From assembly GCA_030642005.1 (NCBI GenBank), contig DAOWOP010000053.1, positions 1 through 14,516 on the forward strand: 14,516 bases of DNA, given 5' to 3'. Positions within the stretch are counted from its first letter, which is position 1, and every line of letters starts with the position of its first letter. A program made the translations under genes and the position numbers. This stretch comes from Planctomycetales bacterium. Its GTDB lineage: Bacteria > Planctomycetota > Phycisphaerae > SM23-33. A model generated the notes under the pieces. The model saw only the letters and a list, made by a program, of their open reading frames with translations, did no database searches and had not been told where the DNA came from. Below are positions 7,541 through 14,011 of the stretch, piece by piece.

Positions 7541-9424
7541 TTACCGTCCCCCCATCTTCCGCCGCAATTTAGCATCAATATGGGTGTATTTCCTGAACCC
7601 GTAGCCGATTGGATGGGGCTTGACGTTCCGTACCCACTTGTTGACCAGGATATAACTGATAGGTTCGCTTAGCAGCAGCGCGGGGCAATCTTCATTGAGA
7701 ATCTGAACCATCTTCTTGTAAAGAGGGATTCTCTTTTCTTCAGCCATAACCGTCGCCGCCCGCTCGAAGAGTTTGTCGAATTTCTTGTTCCTGTAATTCA
7801 TATTGTTCGTGCCGCGTTTGATATTGGGCGAGTAGAACAGTTGTAGGAAGTTCTCGGCATCGGGGTAATCGGCGTGCCAGCCCATCATGTACATCTGAAC
7901 GACTTTGTTATGCACCTTTTGCTGCAGGGTCGGCCAGTCGTTCATTTCGACCTTTACCTCGACACCGATCCTTTGAAACTGACGCATGACGAACTCTCCG
8001 ACCCGGCGAAAATGTTCGTCCTGGCCAGGCATATCCAGCGTCAGGCGTGGAATGTCCTGGCCCGGCTTGATCACACCGGCGGCAACGAGTTCTTTCTTTG
8101 CCTGAACGATCTTGGCCTTGGCCGCTTCCGGATCAAACCTGGCATATTTGCAGGGACCGGCTTCGGCGTGCCCCTTGAAACTGCTGGGAATGACGTTGAC
8201 GGCGCGGATACCCCGACCGTTGAACATCAGGTCGATATACTCCTCAACATTGAACGACAGCCACAATGCCTGACGGAGCGACTTGCTGGCCCCCATTACC
8301 TCGTCGTCCATATTGAAGGCAAGCCAGTAAATAGCGGGATAAGTGTCCTTAATCAGCCTGACGCCTCTGTCACGCCATTCCTTTTCCAGTTCCTTGTCAG
8401 GCGAGATCACGCTGGTAAAGATGTCTCGCGGAATCCCGGCTGTGTCCCGCAGTTTCTTTTCAAACATCATCCAGCCGGTGTTGCTTTCCTTCACGAAGGT
8501 CAGCCTTGCCTCGTCAACGAAGGGGATTTTTTTTCCTGCATCGACCAGCATGCCCGCTTTTTTGTCTCCGGGGCCGCCTTCGGTCGGATAAAACTCGTCA
8601 CGAAACTCCGGATTTCGCCGAAGGATGATTTTGTGCGCCTTTATCCACTCGCTCAACAGGTAAGGCCCGGTGCCGACAACCGCTTTTGTCTTGATAATCT
8701 CGGGGCTGCGCCTGTTCATCGGAACAGGTTCAGGCCCACCGGCCAGGTGATATGTAACCACCTCCTGCGGGATAGGCGCGTACACGTGCATCGCCAAAAC
8801 GTACAGAAACTGCGGGAAAGGCTTCTTGAGTTTGAATTGCAGCGTATGCTCGTCCAACGCGGTTACGCCGGGTAGTTTTTCTTTATCGTACCGTGAAAAA
8901 TCGCCCTTATGGTAGATGCGTGTTCTTTGCCTGTATTCATCCATGCCGACGATCTTGTCGAGGATGAACGCCAACGACAACGACGTGGTAATGTGAAAAT
9001 CGGCGATACGTTTGAACGCCAGTACGAAGTCTTCGGCCTTTACGGTCCGGGTTTTAGCCTTGCCGTCTCTGTCGAATCCGAAACAGGGGTTGCGGGAGTA
9101 TTTCACTCCCTCTTTAATCTTGATTGTGTAGGTCAACCCGTCCTTGGAAATTTCGGGCATGCCGTCGGCCAGTTGCGGAATTACCTCTATCGGGCGTTTG
9201 AGGTAGTCATAGCAGTACAGGCCCTCGTAGATGCTGCCCTGGATTCCCGATGAGGTGGTATCGCCGCAAGTGGCAGGGTCAATGGACTTGACCTTGGAGC
9301 CGTAAATATTATAACTGACGATTTCACCTGCCGTCAGGCTCTGCTTCTGTTCCGGCAAAAGTGCAAACGGCGAAGCCACAAGCAGGCCCACCACACACAG
9401 CGAGATTATGTAGAACCACTTCAT
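7541..9424 (-). CDS. oppA: ABC transporter extracytoplasmic solute-binding protein, family 5 (OppA-like)
   Basis: This 627-aa substrate-binding protein should capture the ligand outside the inner membrane and hand it to OppBC. A signal peptide is visible at residues 1 to about 22 (MKWFYIISLCVVGLLVASPF). There is no lipobox Cys, so it is probably soluble or tethered only by the signal helix. SBP_bac_5 features include SIYEGLYCYD, the LADGMPEISKDGLTYTIKIK block, a GTGPYLLSEW motif and the C-terminal MYMMGWHADYPDAENFLQLF segment. Family members bind peptides, nickel, or oligosaccharides. The glycoside-hydrolase-like gene at the operon end keeps oligosaccharides possible. It lies 34 bp downstream of the secreted helical protein and abuts oppB. 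Confidence 0.93.
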   Translation of the reverse strand: MKWFYIISLCVVGLLVASPFALLPEQKQSLTAGEIVSYNIYGSKVKSIDPATCGDTTSSGIQGSIYEGLYCYDYLKRPIEVIPQLADGMPEISKDGLTYTIKIKEGVKYSRNPCFGFDRDGKAKTRTVKAEDFVLAFKRIADFHITTSLSLAFILDKIVGMDEYRQRTRIYHKGDFSRYDKEKLPGVTALDEHTLQFKLKKPFPQFLYVLAMHVYAPIPQEVVTYHLAGGPEPVPMNRRSPEIIKTKAVVGTGPYLLSEWIKAHKIILRRNPEFRDEFYPTEGGPGDKKAGMLVDAGKKIPFVDEARLTFVKESNTGWMMFEKKLRDTAGIPRDIFTSVISPDKELEKEWRDRGVRLIKDTYPAIYWLAFNMDDEVMGASKSLRQALWLSFNVEEYIDLMFNGRGIRAVNVIPSSFKGHAEAGPCKYARFDPEAAKAKIVQAKKELVAAGVIKPGQDIPRLTLDMPGQDEHFRRVGEFVMRQFQRIGVEVKVEMNDWPTLQQKVHNKVVQMYMMGWHADYPDAENFLQLFYSPNIKRGTNNMNYRNKKFDKLFERAATVMAEEKRIPLYKKMVQILNEDCPALLLSEPISYILVNKWVRNVKPHPIGYGFRKYTHIDAKLRRKMGGR

Positions 9425-9458
9425 GGCATTCCCAATAGGGCGTGGACGTTTCAGATTA

Positions 9459-10535
9459 CTACTTCGCCGGCGGCGTTGTTGTCGTGGCGTTCGCCTTTGT
9501 CTTAGTTTTGGGCAACGGTTGCGGCTTGACGTCCAGTTTCTCCAGCAGCGGTCTCCAATGCTCCAGCACCGCCTTCAGGCGAATTTCACCGGCCTTCTCA
9601 TCGATCGACTTGTTTGCCTCTGCCAGTATGTCCTGTATAGGCGTCTTGCTTGTCCGGGTAAGTTTCACCAACTTTCTTTCCAGATCGCTCAGCAGGTCTA
9701 TCCATGGTTGCCTGGCCGATTTTTTTCGGCTGCCTGCCTCATCGAAGCCCTGCGAGGCGGCCTCCAGCGCATCGACCAGCAGTTGCAGGATTTTTTTCTT
9801 GTTATTCTTGTCAAGCGGCACAAGAAAGTCGATGGCTTTGCGATAGACCTCGATTATGTCGGCGTTGCCGCCGCGCAGGCCGCCGCAACGTGCAAGCCAG
9901 ACTTTATCCAGAGCCGCTCGCAGGGGAGTAACGGCTTTGGCTCTGCCGGGGTAGATAATCAGCGTCTGCAGGACGACCGCCAGGACAGGCCCGGACTCTT
10001 TCCGCCCAAGCCGCTCCAGTGTTGCGCACATCTTCTTTGCACGTTCGGGAAAAAGCAGCATCTTCCTGGCCGACGAGCGATAGCCCCGCGCCGCCCAATA
10101 TCGCACCGCCGGGTTCTTGTGCCGGGCCATCTGCTCCAGTGCCGGCTGGATCGTGTACTGGGGCATCAACGCAATGGCCATGCTCGCCTGTATCTGCCTG
10201 ACGCGGTCTGAAAGCCCCAGCAGGGCCGGTATCTTTTCAGCCGAAATCTCCGCATACGCAGCCCACCATTGCGGTGAGTCATGAGCGCCATAGCCGGCGG
10301 TCAGGGCCTTTCGGGCCTTGACTATGTCCGGCACCTTCCCGGCATCGGTCATTTCCTTGACCCAATGCTCGACATACTTTTCTATTGTTCCGCGAGCGCG
10401 AAGCCCCACCCGGTTGATGACCGGGAGTTCCTTGAGGTCTTCAAGTTTCGGGGCGTCGGCGCCTTTGGCCGAACCAGCCCAGAAGCCCGGGGTGAAAAAC
10501 ATCATAAACAGAACGGCTACGGTGCGCCTGGTCAT
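9459..10535 (-). CDS. secreted helical (HEAT-repeat-like) protein of unknown function
   Basis: No family is recognised for this 358-aa protein. It has an N-terminal signal peptide with probable cleavage near AKGA-DAPK (residue 26). The rest is alpha-helical; the segment HKNPAVRYWAARGY (139-152) and neighbouring repeats resemble HEAT-type helices. The C-terminus is a low-complexity K/T/P tail (LPKTKTKANATTTTPPAK). It is the first gene of the opp operon, with AAGGA 11 nt upstream of its ATG and a promoter at 10591-10619. Cotranscription with oppA suggests an extracytoplasmic accessory role, for instance scaffolding or ligand delivery, but this is only inference from position. Confidence 0.75.
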   Translation of the reverse strand: MTRRTVAVLFMMFFTPGFWAGSAKGADAPKLEDLKELPVINRVGLRARGTIEKYVEHWVKEMTDAGKVPDIVKARKALTAGYGAHDSPQWWAAYAEISAEKIPALLGLSDRVRQIQASMAIALMPQYTIQPALEQMARHKNPAVRYWAARGYRSSARKMLLFPERAKKMCATLERLGRKESGPVLAVVLQTLIIYPGRAKAVTPLRAALDKVWLARCGGLRGGNADIIEVYRKAIDFLVPLDKNNKKKILQLLVDALEAASQGFDEAGSRKKSARQPWIDLLSDLERKLVKLTRTSKTPIQDILAEANKSIDEKAGEIRLKAVLEHWRPLLEKLDVKPQPLPKTKTKANATTTTPPAK

Positions 10536-10590
10536 AATGAGTATTCCTTTTCGGGAAAGTCCTGAAAAAGTCTATATTAAAGATGAATTG

Positions 10591-10619
10591 ATAGTAGGGG
10601 TCTTCGGTGTGTATGTCAA
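10591..10619 (-). promoter_or_regulatory. sigma70-type promoter of the opp operon
   Basis: On the minus strand a perfect TTGACA (10614-10619) is separated by 17 bp from TACTAT (10591-10596). The predicted start near 10584 leaves an untranslated leader of about 49 nt before the first gene of the operon. Confidence 0.65.
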
Positions 10620-10650
10620 GCGTCTGTTGGCATGGATACGGGGGAAAAGA

Positions 10651-10792
10651 GAATATTGAATATTGAACAAGGAATGTTGAATTTCGAAGTGAAAAGAAGA
10701 AAAAGATAAATGACACCCAAAGTGTGGATTCTCGTCCTCTTTTCTTTCTGTTACTTCGAAATTCAACATTCCTTGTTCAATATTCAATATTC
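10651..10792 (+). mobile_element. 142-bp palindromic repeat element (MITE/REP-like), copy 1
   Basis: Two arms of 40 bp (10651-10690 and 10753-10792) are exact reverse complements. They surround a 62-bp core. Each arm begins with GAATATTGAATATTGAACA and ends with TTTCGAAGT. A second element of identical length and architecture, with core reversed, lies at 14044-14185. No protein is encoded, so any mobility would need a transposase in trans. Outside the arms, GGATACGGGGG on the left and TTATCCCCTGTGTCCC on the right continue the similarity with copy 2. It occupies the divergent region between the opp promoter and rex. Confidence 0.85.
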
Positions 10793-10837
10793 ATTTTTTA
10801 TTGTTTATCCCCTGTGTCCCCGCGAGTTTTTACGACC

Positions 10838-10867
10838 TTGACGCCTTCGCGCGGCGCGGTCTAGAAT
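10838..10867 (+). promoter_or_regulatory. predicted promoter of rex overlapping its first possible ATG
   Basis: TTGACG (10838-10843), an 18-bp spacer, then TAGAAT (10862-10867). The expected transcription start is about 10874-10876, just before the ATG at 10878 and after the upstream ATG at 10866. If real, rex mRNA is nearly leaderless and the second ATG is used. Confidence 0.45.
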
Positions 10868-10877
10868 GTCTCTTGCC

Positions 10878-11567
10878 ATGAGTTCAAAGCAGTCCCGCCA
10901 GCCTACCGGTTCACCTCGCCGCACGCCGCCGGCGTCGCTGACCGTCAAACGCCTGAGCCTGTACCTTCGGTACGTGGAGACCCTGGCGGAGAAAGGCCGA
11001 TCGACCGTCTCAAGCCGGCAACTCGGCAAGGCGCTCGGGCTGACCGACACACAGGTCCGCAAGGATTTGTCGTGTTTCGGCCAGTTCGGTCGGCCTGGGG
11101 TCGGATACCACGTCGGCGACCTGGTGGGGCGATTGCGGGCGATATTAGGCACTGACAAGGTTTGGAACGTGGCGGTCGTCGGCGTCGGCAGCCTTGGGCG
11201 AGCGCTGCTGCGATACAAAGGGTTCGTCGGGAAGGGCTTTCGCCCGGCGGCGGCGTTCGACTCGGCGGCGGGAAAGGTCGGGAAAAAATTCGGCGGAGTC
11301 GTCGTCCAGCCGATGAGCGAACTCGCCGGCGCCGTCAAAAAAAGCCGCATCCGCCTGGCTGTACTGACCGTACCCGCCAAAGCCGCCCAGGATGTAGCTG
11401 ACCGGCTTTGCCGGGCGGGCATCAGGGGCATCCTGAACTTTGTCCCCGTTACGCTCACCGTCCCGGCCGGTGTCGCCGTCGTCCCGGTGGACCTGGTCGT
11501 TCAACTCGAACAGTTGAGTTACCTCGTCAACGCATCAGGGAAGAAGGGGCCGGGGTCCGGGGATTAG
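10878..11567 (+). CDS. rex: redox-sensing transcriptional repressor Rex
   Basis: Rex senses the NADH/NAD+ ratio and represses fermentation and respiration genes when NADH is low. This 229-aa version has the N-terminal winged helix (about 20-80) with the family block TDTQVRKDLSCFGQFGRPGVGY. A Rossmann NAD(H)-binding domain follows, with VAVVGVGSLGRAL (98-110; GxGxxG at 102-107). The closing segment is IRGILNFVPVTLTVP, followed by VDLVVQLEQLSYLV. Canonical Rex has GAGNLG; here it is GVGSLG. No convincing Rex operator was found in the flanking promoters. The ATG at 10878 is chosen because of the predicted promoter; 10866, four codons longer, is the alternative. Neither has a Shine-Dalgarno. Confidence 0.93.
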   Translation: MSSKQSRQPTGSPRRTPPASLTVKRLSLYLRYVETLAEKGRSTVSSRQLGKALGLTDTQVRKDLSCFGQFGRPGVGYHVGDLVGRLRAILGTDKVWNVAVVGVGSLGRALLRYKGFVGKGFRPAAAFDSAAGKVGKKFGGVVVQPMSELAGAVKKSRIRLAVLTVPAKAAQDVADRLCRAGIRGILNFVPVTLTVPAGVAVVPVDLVVQLEQLSYLVNASGKKGPGSGD

Positions 11568-11619
11568 GGACCTGGGATATTCCCTGGGCCGGTTGACCAC
11601 CTATGTCTATCTCTTTTAC

Positions 11620-11693
11620 TGGGCGATACAGGGCTCGAACCTGTGACCTTGCGGGTGTGATCCGCACGCTCTAGCCAACTGAGCTAATCGCCC
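11620..11693 (-). tRNA. tRNA-Val (anticodon CAC)
   Basis: The minus strand folds into a full cloverleaf. The acceptor stem is GGGCGAT/ATCGCCC, the D stem GCTC/GAGC and the anticodon stem TGCGG/CCGCA. The seven-base loop ATCACAC gives anticodon CAC. The T stem is ACAGG/CCTGT with loop TTCGAGC, and the discriminator is A. CCA is not encoded. The 5' end is only 24 bp from the stop codon of the second antitoxin-like gene, on the same strand, so cotranscription and processing are possible. Confidence 0.95.
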
Positions 11694-11717
11694 GGATTTG
11701 TTATTTGTGTTATCCCA

Positions 11718-11879
11718 TTATCCGGCGGCTCGTTTCGGCTTGCGTGAAACCACCTTCCGCCCTCTTTTATTTTGTTTTTCTTTCAATGCCGCGACGAGTT
11801 TGTGAACATCATAGTTATACTCGGCGGCAATTGTGTCTTTAATTCTGTGTACTTCCCGTATAACTTCATCCTCTTTCAT
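11718..11879 (-). CDS. small antitoxin-like protein, copy B
   Basis: This 53-aa basic protein begins MKEDEVIREVHRIKDTIAAE and ends GRKVVSRKPKRAAG. The pattern is an acidic-basic amphipathic N-terminal helix, the YDVHKL segment, then a basic GRKVVS tail. It is clearly related to the preceding gene copy A. Such short proteins occur beside PIN-domain genes in Planctomycetota and other groups and are plausible antitoxins, but this is an association, not proven function. The ATG at 11879 follows GAGAG by 7 nt. An in-frame extension to 11993 would overlap copy A in another frame and is rejected. Confidence 0.72.
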   Translation of the reverse strand: MKEDEVIREVHRIKDTIAAEYNYDVHKLVAALKEKQNKRGRKVVSRKPKRAAG

Positions 11880-11895
11880 GATTATTCTCTCAATA

Positions 11896-12054
11896 TCATC
11901 CGGCAACCCGCTTGGGTGGCGAAACGACTTTTCGCCCGCCGCTTTTTTCCCGATTACGCACGTTTCTGGCAATTTTGTCCATGTCAAACCCAAAGCGTTC
12001 CGCTCGTTGTCGGCGGTATTTTCTCACTTCTTCTACAACCGGGTCTTTTCTCAT
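11896..12054 (-). CDS. small antitoxin-like protein, copy A
   Basis: This 52-aa gene is short and easily missed. The protein starts MRKDPVVEEVRKYRRQRAER and ends SGGRKVVSPPKRVAG. The first of two consecutive ATGs (12057) overlaps the PIN stop codon as TAATG. The second ATG (12054) sits 7 nt after GGAG and is preferred. It aligns along its whole length with copy B, with shared VxxEV, A, D, K and GRKVVS...PKR.AG positions, so the two are tandem diverged duplicates 16 bp apart. Immediate coupling to the PIN gene supports a toxin-antitoxin partnership; DNA binding or neutralisation is inferred only. Confidence 0.75.
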   Translation of the reverse strand: MRKDPVVEEVRKYRRQRAERFGFDMDKIARNVRNREKSGGRKVVSPPKRVAG

Positions 12055-12056
12055 CA

Positions 12057-12530
12057 TTATTCTCCCATCATCCCTTCCGGCGTACAGATAACCGGCGAAT
12101 CATAACCTTTAGCGATGACCAGTCGTCCGACTGCGCCTAATATCTCGCCGTTGGCCAAATGTCGGCAATTCCAGGTTAACAGAACGTCCATCCCGTGGAC
12201 AGTCGCCGTGGCAATGTGAAACGCATCCACCGCCGCTTTTTGCGGAAGCACGTCCTCTTGAACGAGGGCCTTGCCTAAAGCCACAACCTCCTGGGTCGTT
12301 TCCAGAAGCGGAATTTCCTCGAGCAGCAATAACCGCCGCCTTGCAGCGTCCGCATCTCCATCTCCGGCCTCATCCAGAACAAACTGCGAGATGTACAGGT
12401 CGAAGGCCTCTTTTCGCTCATTCCACCATTCACGGGTAAGTTCCTGTCGAGCGGCGTCAATCAGGTCGCGGCTGGGACGGGCCGTCAGATAACTTACAAC
12501 CGAAGTCTCAATATACACGCGCTGCTTCAA
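12057..12530 (-). CDS. PIN-domain protein, probable type II toxin (VapC-like)
   Basis: This 157-aa protein belongs to the widespread family beginning YIETSVVSYLTARPSRD. PIN proteins are metal-dependent ribonucleases; VapC toxins often cut tRNA or rRNA. Candidate active-site positions are E8 (in YIETS, where most VapC have Asp), E54 (VLDEA), D102 (VDAFHIA) and N121 (LLTWNCRHLAN). The last position is Asn rather than Asp, as is common in this subfamily. The start is TTG at 12530, supported by GGGAG 7 nt upstream; no ATG is available nearby. It lies 62 bp after tatA and overlaps the first of two small antitoxin-like genes. The toxin-first order is the reverse of typical vapBC. Confidence 0.82.
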   Translation of the reverse strand: MKQRVYIETSVVSYLTARPSRDLIDAARQELTREWWNERKEAFDLYISQFVLDEAGDGDADAARRRLLLLEEIPLLETTQEVVALGKALVQEDVLPQKAAVDAFHIATATVHGMDVLLTWNCRHLANGEILGAVGRLVIAKGYDSPVICTPEGMMGE

Positions 12531-12592
12531 CTGAAGACTCCCTTCATTAACCTGACGAGAAATTTATTCCATTGAAGTCATCGGGCTGAAAA

Positions 12593-12820
12593 TTATTGCT
12601 TCTGCCCATCGTCTTCTTCGCCTGCCTCGGTGGCATCCTCGGCCTCATTCGCCGTCTCTTCGACCTCGTCCTTTACGCTGCGCAGACCTTTTTTGAATTC
12701 CACCAGCGCCCGGCCCAGGTTTTTTCCGATTTCCGGCAACCGCCGACCGAACAGAAGCACCGCGATTACGACAATAGCCGCTATCTCCCAAGGCCCTATT
12801 GTCCATGCCAATGTCGTCAT
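12593..12820 (-). CDS. tatA: twin-arginine translocase subunit TatA/TatE family
   Basis: This 75-aa membrane protein forms part of the Tat pathway that exports folded proteins. An N-terminal transmembrane helix (about 8-24, GPWEIAAIVVIAVLLFG) is followed by the family signature FGRRLPEIGKNLGRALVEFK and an amphipathic helix. The acidic tail is ETANEAEDATEAGEEDDGQ. GGGAG is 7 nt upstream of the ATG at 12820. No tatC is nearby, which is common. It is the first gene downstream of the promoter at 12857-12884 and may be cotranscribed with the PIN/antitoxin genes. Confidence 0.95.
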   Translation of the reverse strand: MTTLAWTIGPWEIAAIVVIAVLLFGRRLPEIGKNLGRALVEFKKGLRSVKDEVEETANEAEDATEAGEEDDGQKQ

Positions 12821-12831
12821 GATTTTGCTCC

Positions 12832-12851
12832 CGGCAGTTATTTATCTGCCG
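12832..12851 (-). promoter_or_regulatory. 5'-end stem-loop in tatA leader
   Basis: CGGCAG and CTGCCG pair perfectly around the 8-nt loop ATAAATAA. The predicted transcription start is at or next to the first stem base. The 3' stem strand touches the Shine-Dalgarno GGGAG. It could stabilise the mRNA or tune translation; this is inference. Confidence 0.45.
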
Positions 12852-12856
12852 TTGTC

Positions 12857-12884
12857 ATTATAAACTCTGCATGGAGGCTGTCAA
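12857..12884 (-). promoter_or_regulatory. consensus sigma70 promoter for tatA and downstream genes
   Basis: A perfect TTGACA (12879-12884) and a perfect TATAAT (12857-12862) are separated by 16 bp on the minus strand. The -35 box overlaps the rluD stop codon (12881-12883). It should drive tatA and possibly the PIN, antitoxin-like and tRNA genes. Confidence 0.75.
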
Positions 12885-13996
12885 AGGGCGGATTTGCCAC
12901 CCAGCGCCCGCAGGGCCGTCAGGAAGTCTTCCGGCAGGGGCGCCTCGATTCGCAGCGTCTTGAGCGTTCGTGGATGCTGGAACTCAATTACAGCGGCGTG
13001 CAGTGCCTGGCGAGTGATGATCGGCCCGTAGGCGATGTCGGCCTTACCGTCCAGTTGGCTCTGATAGATAGGCCCGCCGCCGTAGATTTTGTCCCCGACG
13101 ATCGGATGTCCGATATAACTCATGTGGACCCGTAACTGGTGTGTTCGTCCGGTCTTCGGATACAACTCCAGATAAGTAAAACCACCGGCGATTACGCCGG
13201 CGTCAGTGAGTCGCTGAAGGACGCGGTATCGCGTAACAGCCGACTTGGCCGATGCCGGCGTTTCGGCGCCTGTCTGTCGGTGAACGACATACCTTTCGCG
13301 GAGGTGATGGTGAACGCCGATTGGCGCGTCGATAATGTCCTCGTCCAGTTCGATCTGCCCGTGAACGATAGCCCGATATGCCTTTTGGATTCTTCGCAGT
13401 TCGAATTGCCTGCCAAGCCGCCACAGCGCCAGCCTGGTCTTGGCCAGCAGGATAACGCCGGTCGTGTCGCGGTCGAGCCGGTGGACGACGCCGGGGCGGC
13501 ATTGGTCGCCGCCGTCGGGTATCTCATCAAGCCGGGGCGAATCTTCCCCTCGCTGCTGGAGGTGATACGCCAGCGCATTCAGCAGCGTCCCGGCGTGATT
13601 TCCCCTGGCAGGGTGAACGATAAGCCCCGCCTGTTTATTGACGGCGATGATGTCATCATCTTCATAGATCACATCGAGCGGGATCGGTTCGGCCTCGATG
13701 ACGAACTGCTCCGGCTCGGGCAGGAGCATCTCGATTACGTCATCTGTCCGGATGGTGTATGAAGGTTTGACGATTTGCTGATTGACGGTAACGGCGCCTT
13801 CGCGGATGTACTGCTGAAGTGCGGTGCGGGACATTTCGCTGAGCCGGCCTGCGAGGTATTTATCCAGCCGGCGGTTCGGCAATGCCCGACGGATGTCGAT
13901 TCGCAAGCGGCGCAGGCCGTCCTGGTCCGATTCGTCCGGTGTCTCGACCACCTGCATCCCCACGCCGGGAGCGTTTTTATGCACCTTGTCGGGCAT
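12881..13996 (-). CDS. rluD: RluA/RluD-family 23S rRNA pseudouridine synthase
   Basis: The enzyme isomerises uridine to pseudouridine, by family analogy in 23S rRNA. The 371-aa protein has an N-terminal S4 RNA-binding domain (RRLDKYLAGRLSEMSRTALQ, about 42-61, then VNQQIVKPSY). The catalytic domain follows. Its motif is HRLDRDTTG (172-180), with D175 the catalytic Asp. The KTGRTHQLRVHMSYIGHPIVGD block is also present. Family members are usually about 300-330 aa; the surplus is N-terminal plus a short loop (RGEDSPRLDEIPDGGD). The start is uncertain: ATG 13996 is given. ATG 13957 (MQVVETPDE) is also plausible, and ATG 14038 would place 14 codons partly in the flanking repeat element and is disfavoured. 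Confidence 0.93.
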   Translation of the reverse strand: MPDKVHKNAPGVGMQVVETPDESDQDGLRRLRIDIRRALPNRRLDKYLAGRLSEMSRTALQQYIREGAVTVNQQIVKPSYTIRTDDVIEMLLPEPEQFVIEAEPIPLDVIYEDDDIIAVNKQAGLIVHPARGNHAGTLLNALAYHLQQRGEDSPRLDEIPDGGDQCRPGVVHRLDRDTTGVILLAKTRLALWRLGRQFELRRIQKAYRAIVHGQIELDEDIIDAPIGVHHHLRERYVVHRQTGAETPASAKSAVTRYRVLQRLTDAGVIAGGFTYLELYPKTGRTHQLRVHMSYIGHPIVGDKIYGGGPIYQSQLDGKADIAYGPIITRQALHAAVIEFQHPRTLKTLRIEAPLPEDFLTALRALGGKSAL

Positions 13997-14011
13997 CTGT
14001 TCAAACAAAGC

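Noticed and set aside
7874..8875. 333-codon open frame on the plus strand
   Set aside because: It is the shadow of oppA, which has a clear signal peptide and binding-protein motifs.
9423..10211. 262-codon open frame on the plus strand
   Set aside because: It is antisense to the secreted helical protein, which has a signal peptide, ribosome site and promoter in its favour.
10651..10792. Palindromic element as an ordinary rho-independent terminator
   Set aside because: The arms are AT-rich and 40 bp long with a 62-bp core, no GC-rich stem plus U tract, and the same unit recurs elsewhere; a repeat element explains it better.
10536..10877. Rex operator near the opp or rex promoters
   Set aside because: No TTGTGA-N6-TCACAA-like palindrome could be found by eye in this interval.
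11568..11619. Intrinsic terminator between rex and the tRNA
   Set aside because: GGGATATTCCC gives only a four-pair stem and no U tract follows on either strand.
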